Of a stretch of 64,000 bases of DNA, positions 8,119-16,696 are shown piece after piece; position 1 is the stretch's first letter; every line of letters starts with the position of its first letter. A program made the position numbers and the translations under genes. The notes under the pieces are model-generated. The model had not been told where the DNA came from. It did not search any database and saw only the letters and a list, made by a program, of their open reading frames with translations. Where the stretch lies: positions 62,001 to 126,000 of the forward strand of contig NZ_JABCRE010000003.1 in NCBI RefSeq assembly GCF_012972675.1. Direction: 5' to 3'. Source of the DNA: Pontixanthobacter rizhaonensis (GTDB lineage Bacteria > Pseudomonadota > Alphaproteobacteria > Sphingomonadales > Sphingomonadaceae).

Positions 8119-9579
8119 CTATTTAAATGCGATATCGAAGACTTGGAGCGGGGATGATACGCCGGACTTCTCAGGTGCACGGTGCCATAACAGCGACACT
8201 TTTCCTTCCTTTACCAGCGATAGATCCCAAGTGATGAACCCACCCCTCGGGTCAAACTTGCGCCGCTTCTCAATCTCGATCTCGAGCCGCTTCCATTTGC
8301 TAAACTCGTCCTTGCGCTCAGCGTAATATATCTGGCCCTTGTCTCGTCCTACGAAGGCGTAGAGCCGGTCGCCGACCACGGAGAGCGAGGCGGTATTACC
8401 ATCAAAATTGGTCTGGCTCTGCGTCCATGTCCCATCCGGCCGCCCCAGATAGTGGTAGTAATAGCTAGTCCCCCCCCGCTGATCGAGGTGTCGCAGCAGA
8501 GTGTGCATTTCGCCAGTAGCAGGATCGACGGTGGACGTAATCGAAGGGTTGCTCGGTCCCAATCCCTTCGGCACCTCGATTACAGGTCCACCAAGATTAT
8601 CGATCGAGATCGTCTCGCCCGCTTCCGTATCGGCAATTTGCGATCCGTCTTTTCTCAGCCAAGTCCGGCCTTCATCCTTGGACCACGCATAGAACAACCC
8701 ATGGTTACAAAAAATCTCGCTGCGCGAGCTGGTCGTGTAATCGCAAGGCCGTTCGCGGAATACCCATGATGCATGCAACGATCCGTCAGGGCCAACCTGC
8801 ATCGCCTTCGCATCACCTAGATACGGTCCGCGCGTTGTCTCTTGGCCTTCAAACGTTCCTCGCCGGGAAGAGATGTTGCGGACTTCACCCCATTTGCCAG
8901 TCGCTGCATCGTAACGGGCCAATCGCATTTCCCCACCATATGACCCGCCGCTGCGAAAATAGACGATGAGGTTACCACCGGGGAATTGCGAGAATGAAGG
9001 GTATGTGACGTTCAGCCGCTCATTTGGATCGCGCCCAAGGTTCTGGGAATAAGTAAAAGTATCCTCGTTCCATAAGGCAGTATCAGGATTTGTGGCCACG
9101 CCCGCAGCCGTCACTGCATAATTCATCTTTGGCCGGTTGTGATGATCGAAAGAGATATGGACCCTACCATCACCTTCAGAAACCGCGATCGTCTGACGAT
9201 TGTGAGCATCGTCCGAGGTGACTTGGTAGTCAGTCAGGATCGAATGTTGCCACGCAAATGTGCCCAACTTGCGGCGTGAGACGACGACATAAGAAACCGA
9301 TTTTTCCTTCGGCAAGCTACGGTCGCGACCCGAATAGAAAACCACATATTGATAACCATTATAGCTGACGCCTTGCGCGCCCAGCGGCCCTTCAAACCGT
9401 GGCTTGCCGTCGCGCGAACGCTCCATACCGTCAGAGACGTGACTGGCCGACGCGAGTTCATCCCACCCAGTGATGAAAGCCCGCTTGGCATTTTCCGGAC
9501 CGTTGGCGTGCGCTGCTTGGGCGAAGCCAAGCAAGAGTGCTGCTGATATGCCCGAAAGTAATGGCTTCATGCTGATCAT
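8119..9579 (-). CDS. BNR_4-type beta-propeller protein, candidate ulvan lyase (PL24/PL25-like)
   Basis: 486 residues with a signal peptide (cleavage near HAN, residue 26). The body is a BNR-repeat seven-bladed propeller of the kind annotated as BNR_4, the fold used by PL24 and PL25 ulvan lyases. Their active site is a pair of His, a Tyr and an Arg. Here DDAHNRQT gives His126, SFDHHNRP gives His146 (20 residues on), VTYPSF gives Tyr193 and YFRSGG gives Arg209 (16 residues on), an arrangement consistent with those families. The start codon shares a base with the stop of the upstream DUF5060 gene (TGATG), so translation is coupled. Expected action: beta-elimination between rhamnose-3-sulfate and a uronate, yielding unsaturated ends for GH105. 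A non-catalytic or sialidase-like propeller remains possible. Confidence 0.75.
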   Translation of the reverse strand: MISMKPLLSGISAALLLGFAQAAHANGPENAKRAFITGWDELASASHVSDGMERSRDGKPRFEGPLGAQGVSYNGYQYVVFYSGRDRSLPKEKSVSYVVVSRRKLGTFAWQHSILTDYQVTSDDAHNRQTIAVSEGDGRVHISFDHHNRPKMNYAVTAAGVATNPDTALWNEDTFTYSQNLGRDPNERLNVTYPSFSQFPGGNLIVYFRSGGSYGGEMRLARYDAATGKWGEVRNISSRRGTFEGQETTRGPYLGDAKAMQVGPDGSLHASWVFRERPCDYTTSSRSEIFCNHGLFYAWSKDEGRTWLRKDGSQIADTEAGETISIDNLGGPVIEVPKGLGPSNPSITSTVDPATGEMHTLLRHLDQRGGTSYYYHYLGRPDGTWTQSQTNFDGNTASLSVVGDRLYAFVGRDKGQIYYAERKDEFSKWKRLEIEIEKRRKFDPRGGFITWDLSLVKEGKVSLLWHRAPEKSGVSSPLQVFDIAFK

Positions 9580-12041
9580 CAGTGACCTTTCTTCGACTTG
9601 GGTTTGGCCGCTGCAATGGCGGCTTCGTTTGCCTTTTTAAGAGGCTCCGGAAAGTAGGGACTGCGGGTGAGATAGAACGCATCGAACACGAAACCGTCTT
9701 CACGCATAGAGAACTCGACCGTGTGTGTGCCTGCACTGGGTACATCCAGCCATAGCCCGCCGGGCACCCCGCAGTGCTGATCACGGGTGCGCTGGCGGCT
9801 ATCCCAATGCCAACGCCCGCGCCCCTCGCAATATTGCACCCGGGCGCCGCTTTCAGGCCATTCGCCATTCAAGCCGGCATGAATGCCATTATCTTCGGAC
9901 CCCAGCGCATGAACCCGGACCCACAGATACCAACGGCCAGCCGATGGGAAATCCACATCGTAGGATACGATCGCCATCTTTCCTGGCTGTCCGCTAAAGT
10001 TCTCCCCGCGTACCAGCTTATCATCATGCGACTTGCGAGTGTCCGGTACTAAAGCGATGTAGTCTTCTGCACCCTCACGGTTCCAGCCCGCCGGGCAATC
10101 GGCCGAACGGCACCAACTGCGGACATCGTTGAGGCGCTGCGATTTAAAACTTTCTGCTTCCACGAGAATGCCGGTGTCGAGCCGTTCAACTACAGCGATC
10201 CATTTGCCGCTTCCACCGGATGGAGGTTGGCCAATTTTCGTTCGCCGTCGGTGGTTTTTGACCTGGTCTAAAGAGCCGATTTGCAAGGCCCCTCCCTGCA
10301 CGCGATCAAACCAGCGGACGGAAAATTCGCCTTCGATACCGCCAGTTGCCAAAACGATCTCTTCCTCGCCCGGGACGATCACATAGAACTCCCCCGGTTG
10401 CGCCAGAACATAATCGTCACGCGCCATAGTCAGATGATCAGAAGGTGTCATTTCGAGGACCCGATCGCCAACGTGATCGCGGAAAAAGTCCAGCGCCACG
10501 CGCCCCTCACGCCAAAGCCGCGCGCGCGTACGATGGTCCTGACAATCGAGATCGCTGCATCCAGTTTTGTAGCCGTAATAGGCCTCTACCCCGTTGGCAC
10601 CGGCGGTAAGCGCATTCCACAGTCCGTCACGCAAAAACAGATCGGGATCGAGCACAATCTCCCGCTTGCTGGGCAAACGCTCTTGCGGATAGTCGGGATC
10701 AACCCCAGCGCCGCCGTCTGCCCGCCCGGGCTCGTCATAGGCCATCACCAAGGGTTTGCCGGCAAGCTTGGCATTGTTGGACCAAGTGATCACATCAAAT
10801 CGCAGATCGGAAATATCATCTTGCCGGCCTTGCAGGCTGAGCCCGTTCAATGCCGTATCGGGGCCCAGTAATGCGCGGTAACGCTGCTTCTGATCAGGGT
10901 AGGAGTGCAACACCAGCGGATGGTCATAGGGGTCCAGCGCCTCCAAATACGCTGCCATGTGGCGCACATCCCCAGGGTGCTGGACGTTCTCTTCCCCGAG
11001 ATTCCAGGTCAGTGCCAGAAAATGACCGAACCGAGCGACCATCTCGCGCAGATATAGTTTGCGCGTTCGGCCCAGCGCCCCGCCATCCATGAAGCTGTCA
11101 TTTTCGGTTTCTTGCAATTTGAAATGAAGGTGCAGCCCGCGCTTGTCGGCGTAAGACAGGGCACGCTGCCACTGATCCAGTTTCGAAAGGTCAAAGCGGT
11201 CTTGAACAAGGCCATCCTGCCACTGCGCACGTGGCTCCATCGCTTCATACTGCTGGGCGGGCACGCCCATCAAATGCGGGAAAACATTGCGATCATCGCC
11301 GCCAGCATTCCATAGCAGCATGGATACCGAGTTCGCCCCGGCATCAGCGAGATAATCGAACATCCCCAGTAATCCGGTGCCGCGCCGGTCATTGCCCCAA
11401 AGGTAAGATTCACCATCGGGCTTCAAGTCACTGGCATGAGCTTGCCAGTTCTTGCGGAAGCCCTTGAAACTGGGCGTGGCGTCAAAGTCGGAATAGGCCA
11501 GCATATTCTCTGGCGCATCCGGACCGAATTTGAAAAATACGCTGTCGTCACCAGCGTAACGATAGTAGTTTTCACCTGTGTATTGCAGAAGCCCGCGCGC
11601 TCGAATTGGATCGGCGGGTTGCCCAGAAACAGTAAAACCTCCGGCAGCGCCATGCCCGTCCAGACGCTGCCCCGGAGACGGCGCGATAGCCATGTCCCGC
11701 CCACTGCGAAAATCGACTTCCCAGTCATACTCACCCTCATATGGCGGCACAAAATGCGCGCGCCAAACCTGTCCACCGGTGCAGCCGCTATCCGCTGCAT
11801 TGTCGCAACCTGCAAAATACCCCGGAACAACCCAGCTTTTGTCGCCGTGCGTAAGCCGCCATTCGAGACGGACATCAGCGAAGGGATTGCGATCGCTGCG
11901 TTCATCAAGCTGGGGCCCCTCTATCTTCAAGGTCACCAGCTCATATCGGGCTCCCGCCTCGGAAACCTCTTGCGCAGCCGTTCCCTGAGCATAAAAAATC
12001 CCGAGCAGACAGCAAAGCAGAGGGGCAACACGATGAAGCAT
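9579..12041 (-). CDS. Secreted DUF5060 / TIM-barrel glycosidase-like protein with C-terminal beta domain
   Basis: 820 residues with signal peptide (1-23, ending TAAQ). Residues about 30-130 form an Ig-like DUF5060 domain (FADVRLEWRLTHGDKSW, then VWRAHFVPPYEGEYDWEV). Residues about 165-600 look like a glycosidase TIM barrel related to DUF4038/apiosidase-type proteins, with LTWNLGEENVQHP and VMAYDEPGR carrying acidic residues in positions typical for such barrels. The C-terminal part from GILVEAESFKS (about 640) is a beta-sandwich of carbohydrate-binding character. The barrel has no activity I can name. It follows GH106 by one base and precedes the lyase-like gene with a one-base overlap, placing it firmly in the oligosaccharide-degrading operon. 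Confidence 0.7.
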   Translation of the reverse strand: MLHRVAPLLCCLLGIFYAQGTAAQEVSEAGARYELVTLKIEGPQLDERSDRNPFADVRLEWRLTHGDKSWVVPGYFAGCDNAADSGCTGGQVWRAHFVPPYEGEYDWEVDFRSGRDMAIAPSPGQRLDGHGAAGGFTVSGQPADPIRARGLLQYTGENYYRYAGDDSVFFKFGPDAPENMLAYSDFDATPSFKGFRKNWQAHASDLKPDGESYLWGNDRRGTGLLGMFDYLADAGANSVSMLLWNAGGDDRNVFPHLMGVPAQQYEAMEPRAQWQDGLVQDRFDLSKLDQWQRALSYADKRGLHLHFKLQETENDSFMDGGALGRTRKLYLREMVARFGHFLALTWNLGEENVQHPGDVRHMAAYLEALDPYDHPLVLHSYPDQKQRYRALLGPDTALNGLSLQGRQDDISDLRFDVITWSNNAKLAGKPLVMAYDEPGRADGGAGVDPDYPQERLPSKREIVLDPDLFLRDGLWNALTAGANGVEAYYGYKTGCSDLDCQDHRTRARLWREGRVALDFFRDHVGDRVLEMTPSDHLTMARDDYVLAQPGEFYVIVPGEEEIVLATGGIEGEFSVRWFDRVQGGALQIGSLDQVKNHRRRTKIGQPPSGGSGKWIAVVERLDTGILVEAESFKSQRLNDVRSWCRSADCPAGWNREGAEDYIALVPDTRKSHDDKLVRGENFSGQPGKMAIVSYDVDFPSAGRWYLWVRVHALGSEDNGIHAGLNGEWPESGARVQYCEGRGRWHWDSRQRTRDQHCGVPGGLWLDVPSAGTHTVEFSMREDGFVFDAFYLTRSPYFPEPLKKANEAAIAAAKPKSKKGH

Positions 12042-12042
12042 T

Positions 12043-15000
12043 TTACTTGTCCTGAATTGTGACGGTAACCGGTCCGATAAGGCCAGATGGGGTCAGTGGA
12101 TCATCCGGTTTCTGGAAGTAATGCGTAGCGAAGGTGCGGCGCGGTCCCGGTGGGGGTGGCTGGTTGGAACTGTACCATCCGACCATATCCCGCTTCGGCA
12201 AGTTTTCTTCAGGCCGGTATCCAATATTATCTTCGGGCACATATCCGCTTGTATCTGGAAGTGCAGCATCGCCAATCAGGCGGTTGACCCACAGATTCGC
12301 GACTTCGATTTCAATTGTATTTCGCCCTTTGCTAATCGCTGACGAAATGTCGATCGCATAAGGCGCGGTCCAGACTGTGCCGAGTTCTTGGCCGTTGACG
12401 CGCACACTCGCGACAGTTTCCACGTGTCCGAGACTCACTGAAATGAGCGGCGAACGTTCTAGACTGTCAGCCGTCACCTCAAACGAATTGCGATAGGTGG
12501 CCTTGCCAGAGAAGTGATGGATTTCGGGATCGTCGCTCTTGCTCCAATCGAACAAGCCCGTGCCCGTCAAGTTTTTCACATCACCATAGGCAGGGTCGAA
12601 ACTGATCGACCAGCCCCTATCCAAATTGGCTAGCGTTTGGACATCTGTGGCATTCGCGCCATCACCCGGCTCGAAAGAAAACGTCTCGTCAAAGACAAGG
12701 AAGCGCGATTCATGCGCAGCCAATCCCAACTCGATATTCGTACAACCGTTTCCATCGACTGACCCAGCCAATTTTTGGCTGCCGCCGGTAACCGGGTGCC
12801 ATTCTTCGCCCTGCTTTCCGCTGACCCTGAAACACAGATCGAACGCCTTGCCGTGTTCTGAATCATTGAAGACAAAGAATATGTCGGCCGAGCCTGATTT
12901 TCTGTGCGTGAAAGAAGGCAACCCGCTGGGAGAGGAAACACGGGGTTTTAATCCGGCAGCGTTAAACACCTGTGTCGGCGTGTCTCCACGGTGACCAAAT
13001 ACTACGGGAACTCCGGCACGGCTCGCTGCTTCAAGACGCGCAATCTCTGCTGCGGAAGGAACGCGGTCATCTGGCCACCAGATCATGGAATATGTCGCTC
13101 CGTTGGGCAGCACCAGCGCGCCATCCACGAAACTGCTGCGATCCAGCAAGGTGGGTGTGTCGATGCAATCGAAATCCACTCCTGCTGGCAGGTGCTTGCT
13201 CGCCTCAGACTTTTGCGGACAGGTGACCGGGCTGTTCGACCCCACCGCCATCGCCACATCGGACACTGCGCGCCCCTGCCTCAGCATGTGCTGGCCGCGC
13301 GCCATATACGTGAACCAAGCCGCGCCGCCTTTATCCCACCATGGCTGGGTCCGGTCGAAATGAGAGCCCCAACGGTTCATCGTCATGCCGGGCATGACAT
13401 GGGTATTCGCCTGATGCGCAAACCGATGAAAGAAGAACTGGTTCACACCGGCGATCCACGCGCGGTCACCCCATTTCTTTCCGAAGGCTGGATCGAAGAA
13501 CCAGTTGTCATCCCACACTGCCGTGAAAGCCTCGGCGGCGACCACTGGCTTGCCATAGATGCGCGCGGCAGACACCGCCCCGTTCAGGTTGGACAAATCA
13601 TCGCGGCGCACCCAGAATTCACCAGCAGGGATCGACGCGGCAGATGCAACGTTCAATTCGTCAAACGGCCCCAGCCCATAAGGCTGGATCAGGCTTTCCA
13701 ACCCTTCTTCTGTCATCAGACGGGCGAACTCACCGTAGTAATTATCGTTGATCAGTCGAGCGTTGAAGCTACGGATTTTCGCAAACATGCCCGTGGTTGC
13801 CGCGCTGCTGGAGATGAAACGACCGGCGTAAATGGGCAACCAACCCTTTAGATCGATGCCGTAAGCTTGCTGGAATTGACTGTCATATCCCGCTGTCCAG
13901 TTCTGACCGCCCACCTCATAACTATCGATCATAACCCCGGTTGTGGCTCTGGGGGCAACGGCTTTCGCGCGCTTGATCACCGGAGCAATAAAGGCATCGT
14001 AATGCACACCGAAAGCAGAGGCATCGAATTTGTCAACTTCCAGCCCATTACCCTCGGGAGAGGGATTTACGTTGCGCGCTCCAGTGGACGTGTAGCCAAA
14101 GCGCATGACGGTCCATTGTCCTGATGGCAATGTGGTTTGCAAACGCCCATCTTCATCAACAAATCGTGTGAGATCACGGATCGCGTCACGGCTCAGCACA
14201 TCGGCGACCGGGGGCGCGACCTGAACCGGCAGCTTATTACCCGGAACATACCCCATGCCGCTATGGCCGGAACCGTTGGCGACAGATGCGAGCTGGGAAA
14301 GGGCGATTTCTCCAATCAGGGCCTTATGGTCGAACGTCACGCGAAAATGGCGCGCATCAATCGGGGCGAAACTCTCGTCGATTTCCCATTCCGCGCGCAA
14401 CAAACGGGTCTTCTTGAATTCGCGAACCTTCTGGAAATTCACTCCATCGTCCGACGTTTGGAGCACAATTTTGACATCGCGCTCGCCAATGTTTCTCACC
14501 GACAGGCCGCGAATGGGCACGGCGCGATCATAGCTGAATTGCACCCAACCCGGCTCATCCCCCGCTGCTGTAAACATGCTCTGCGTGAAGATTTCTCCAT
14601 CGGTCACCCGATCAAGATCGAAGTGCCGGTCGGAAGACGTGACCGCTGCCGGATTGGCTTGATCGGCGATCTCTCCTGCTAATGAGGGGTAAGCAATTAC
14701 CGCAATGTCACGATAGAAATCTTCGACCGTTCCGGGTTTCCTGAGCCCCAGTGATACCGCCCCGCCCTCAACAACGGTTTCGCTCCAAACGAGCCGCTTC
14801 ATGGATTGCTCCGGCGTAACCCACGGCCCGCCGGTGGACGACCATCCATCGGCATTGTGGAACGAGAATTTGAGGCCAAGCCGCTCGCATTCGGCGGCAA
14901 CATGTTCGATAAGTTCGAGATGTTCTGGTGAATTGAATTTTACCGGACCGTAAGAGATCCCCTGGGTCACGTGGAACAGCACAATACCGCCGATGCCAAC

Positions 15001-15237
15001 CCGCTCCATGGCCTCAAGATCTTTGGTGATCCCTTCGCGCGTCATATTCCCGCTCATCACATGGAACCACGTCCATGGCCGAGCATCTGCCGGAGGTTCG
15101 ACAAACTCGGCTTGCAACCTGTCTAGGTCCGCTTGCGCCCATGCAGGAGAGGCCGATGTGCCGACCAGCAGGGCAGCTCCGGTCGCAGCAATACAAGCGC
15201 GTCGAAAACCAAAAACCGCTTCGGCTACTTCAATCAT
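12043..15237 (-). CDS. GH106 alpha-L-rhamnosidase
   Basis: 1064 residues, normal for GH106. A signal peptide ends near PAWAQ (residue 35). The N-terminal catalytic barrel begins with PWTWFHVMSGNMTREGITKDLEAMERVGIGG, shown here only as the recognisable family opening (about residues 54-85), continues through FSFHNADGWSSTGGPW, and the C-terminal quarter (SLGHVETVASVRVNGQELGTVW region, about 960-1000) is the galactose-binding-like beta domain found at the end of these enzymes. GH106 members cut terminal alpha-L-rhamnose, including from pectic and ulvan-like glycans. The ATG follows the stop of the upstream lyase-like gene immediately, so it is co-translated. Activity on sulfated or desulfated rhamnose cannot be told. 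Confidence 0.88.
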   Translation of the reverse strand: MIEVAEAVFGFRRACIAATGAALLVGTSASPAWAQADLDRLQAEFVEPPADARPWTWFHVMSGNMTREGITKDLEAMERVGIGGIVLFHVTQGISYGPVKFNSPEHLELIEHVAAECERLGLKFSFHNADGWSSTGGPWVTPEQSMKRLVWSETVVEGGAVSLGLRKPGTVEDFYRDIAVIAYPSLAGEIADQANPAAVTSSDRHFDLDRVTDGEIFTQSMFTAAGDEPGWVQFSYDRAVPIRGLSVRNIGERDVKIVLQTSDDGVNFQKVREFKKTRLLRAEWEIDESFAPIDARHFRVTFDHKALIGEIALSQLASVANGSGHSGMGYVPGNKLPVQVAPPVADVLSRDAIRDLTRFVDEDGRLQTTLPSGQWTVMRFGYTSTGARNVNPSPEGNGLEVDKFDASAFGVHYDAFIAPVIKRAKAVAPRATTGVMIDSYEVGGQNWTAGYDSQFQQAYGIDLKGWLPIYAGRFISSSAATTGMFAKIRSFNARLINDNYYGEFARLMTEEGLESLIQPYGLGPFDELNVASAASIPAGEFWVRRDDLSNLNGAVSAARIYGKPVVAAEAFTAVWDDNWFFDPAFGKKWGDRAWIAGVNQFFFHRFAHQANTHVMPGMTMNRWGSHFDRTQPWWDKGGAAWFTYMARGQHMLRQGRAVSDVAMAVGSNSPVTCPQKSEASKHLPAGVDFDCIDTPTLLDRSSFVDGALVLPNGATYSMIWWPDDRVPSAAEIARLEAASRAGVPVVFGHRGDTPTQVFNAAGLKPRVSSPSGLPSFTHRKSGSADIFFVFNDSEHGKAFDLCFRVSGKQGEEWHPVTGGSQKLAGSVDGNGCTNIELGLAAHESRFLVFDETFSFEPGDGANATDVQTLANLDRGWSISFDPAYGDVKNLTGTGLFDWSKSDDPEIHHFSGKATYRNSFEVTADSLERSPLISVSLGHVETVASVRVNGQELGTVWTAPYAIDISSAISKGRNTIEIEVANLWVNRLIGDAALPDTSGYVPEDNIGYRPEENLPKRDMVGWYSSNQPPPPGPRRTFATHYFQKPDDPLTPSGLIGPVTVTIQDK

Positions 15238-15238
15238 C

Positions 15239-16609
15239 TTATCGCGGGATCTTATGCAGACGCAGGGTGGAAGGTTGAGGGATCTCGCCGCGCGCCTGAT
15301 CTTGCGCCGGCGGATTGGCCTCCCAACTCAAATAATAGTCGTGCTTGCTATCCGCCGAAACGCCTTCCGCTTTACGAACGAACTGCGTCAAATCAGGGTT
15401 ATCCTGAAACGTTTTGATGACATCAGGAACGGATTTATAGCTACCGACGCGGACTGTGCGATTGCTTTGCGCGTCTACCGCAAATTCGATTTCCCGGCCA
15501 TCGCGCGTGACACGAACCCGTATAGTACCGTCATCCGCCAAATATGGGGATTGCGGCACCCGGATGGGCACGTTCAAACTGCCACCGCGATCGAGGAACT
15601 GCTTGCTATCCTGCCAGTCACTGATTTGATGCGTGGTCCAACCTGTACCGGATTTCCGCGCGAGCATGATCTGGGTATCGCCATTTTCATCATGCTTGTA
15701 ATAAGAAATCATCGGCTGCTGCTCAGCGTCGAAGCCTAGCTTTTTTTGGCCGTTCAACAGGCCTGAGAATGTCGGGATTGGATCAACAATCTCGCCAGAA
15801 GACCGGACCAGCGGCAGCGTTACCGGCTTACCATTGCTATCTTCCCAATTCACCAGATCCGGACTGCGCACATAAGACAAATTGTTGTTGGTCGCAGCCG
15901 ATGGTGTTTCGCGCCATACCCAAACCATATGAAACTTGCCATCAGGCCCCAGTTGAGGGCCGATATAATATGCCCCCCGCTCGTCTTCACCGTCGAAAAA
16001 CTGCCCGTCATGCATCAACGACCAAGTCTTGGTCGCGGTGTCATAGCGGTGGTAATAATAGCGCCCGTTGCCGCTGCCGCCCAAACGATAGATGGCAATC
16101 AATCGTCCTTCGCGATCATGCATGAAATTGGGATAGGTTACGTTCTGATCACGCTCTCGATCAATCAGAAAATCGACTTGCTTCAGCGATCGTACATTCC
16201 ATGGTTCTGTTGAACGGAAATAGACCAACGGATCGTTGTGCATATTTCCCATGACATGGATGTAGCCTTCCTCATCCACATCCACGGTTGCGTAATTATG
16301 GCTATCCCACCCCAAAAAACTGGGCAATTTCTGAAAGCGCCAAGGCGTGCGCTGATGGGCACGGTGGGCAACACTCATCTGGCGGCTGGCATCGTAATAA
16401 ATAATCAACTGATGCTCGCCGCGCTGGATCATCTGGGCGAAGACCCGGTGCCCCGACCAATGAAAGTCGATGGCCTCGACCTCGCTAGCCAAATTGAGCT
16501 GATCGTCCGCCAATCTGTCTGTCGGTTGCGCAAGCGCAAGTGGAGATGCAACAGCCACCAAGAGCGGAAAACACGATAAGCGCATTGCTTTTTGCCGCAT
16601 TCGAAACAT
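15239..16609 (-). CDS. BNR_4-type beta-propeller protein, second candidate ulvan/rhamno-uronan lyase
   Basis: 456 residues from ATG 16609, followed by a signal peptide ending LALAQ. A strong AGGAGG (16622-16627) lies 12 bases upstream of this start; ATG 16621 would directly abut it and is unlikely. The protein is a BNR_4 propeller with WDSHNYATVDVDEEGY (His104), MGNMHND (His124, 20 residues on), NVTYPNF (Tyr159) and AIYRLGGSGNG (Arg175, 16 residues on), again the His/His/Tyr/Arg layout of PL24/PL25 lyases. Sequence similarity to the other propeller at 8119-9579 is low, so these are not recent duplicates and may have different cleavage preferences. It is the first enzyme after the TonB receptor, behind a hairpin terminator/attenuator. 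Confidence 0.74.
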   Translation of the reverse strand: MFRMRQKAMRLSCFPLLVAVASPLALAQPTDRLADDQLNLASEVEAIDFHWSGHRVFAQMIQRGEHQLIIYYDASRQMSVAHRAHQRTPWRFQKLPSFLGWDSHNYATVDVDEEGYIHVMGNMHNDPLVYFRSTEPWNVRSLKQVDFLIDRERDQNVTYPNFMHDREGRLIAIYRLGGSGNGRYYYHRYDTATKTWSLMHDGQFFDGEDERGAYYIGPQLGPDGKFHMVWVWRETPSAATNNNLSYVRSPDLVNWEDSNGKPVTLPLVRSSGEIVDPIPTFSGLLNGQKKLGFDAEQQPMISYYKHDENGDTQIMLARKSGTGWTTHQISDWQDSKQFLDRGGSLNVPIRVPQSPYLADDGTIRVRVTRDGREIEFAVDAQSNRTVRVGSYKSVPDVIKTFQDNPDLTQFVRKAEGVSADSKHDYYLSWEANPPAQDQARGEIPQPSTLRLHKIPR

Positions 16610-16632
16610 GACTGACTTCATCCTCCTTCGCC

Positions 16633-16675
16633 AAAAAAATAGGCCGACAGCGAAGTCGAAACTCGCTGCCGGCCT
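16633..16675 (-). terminator. Rho-independent terminator or attenuator after the TonB receptor gene
   Basis: On the minus strand AGGCCGGCAGCGA (16675-16663) pairs with TCGCTGTCGGCCT (16653-16641) with one mismatch around a 9-base loop and is followed by ATTTTTTT (16640-16633). It lies between the receptor stop (16697) and the lyase-like gene (16609). Because the downstream genes have no other evident promoter, it probably acts as a partial terminator that makes receptor transcript more abundant than enzyme transcript. Confidence 0.8.
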
Positions 16676-16696
16676 TCTGGGAGATAGTTTATGACA

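Noticed and set aside
13000-14682. Large plus-strand open frames opposite GH106
   Set aside because: No recognisable domains, and the minus-strand GH106 frame is continuous and coupled to its neighbours.
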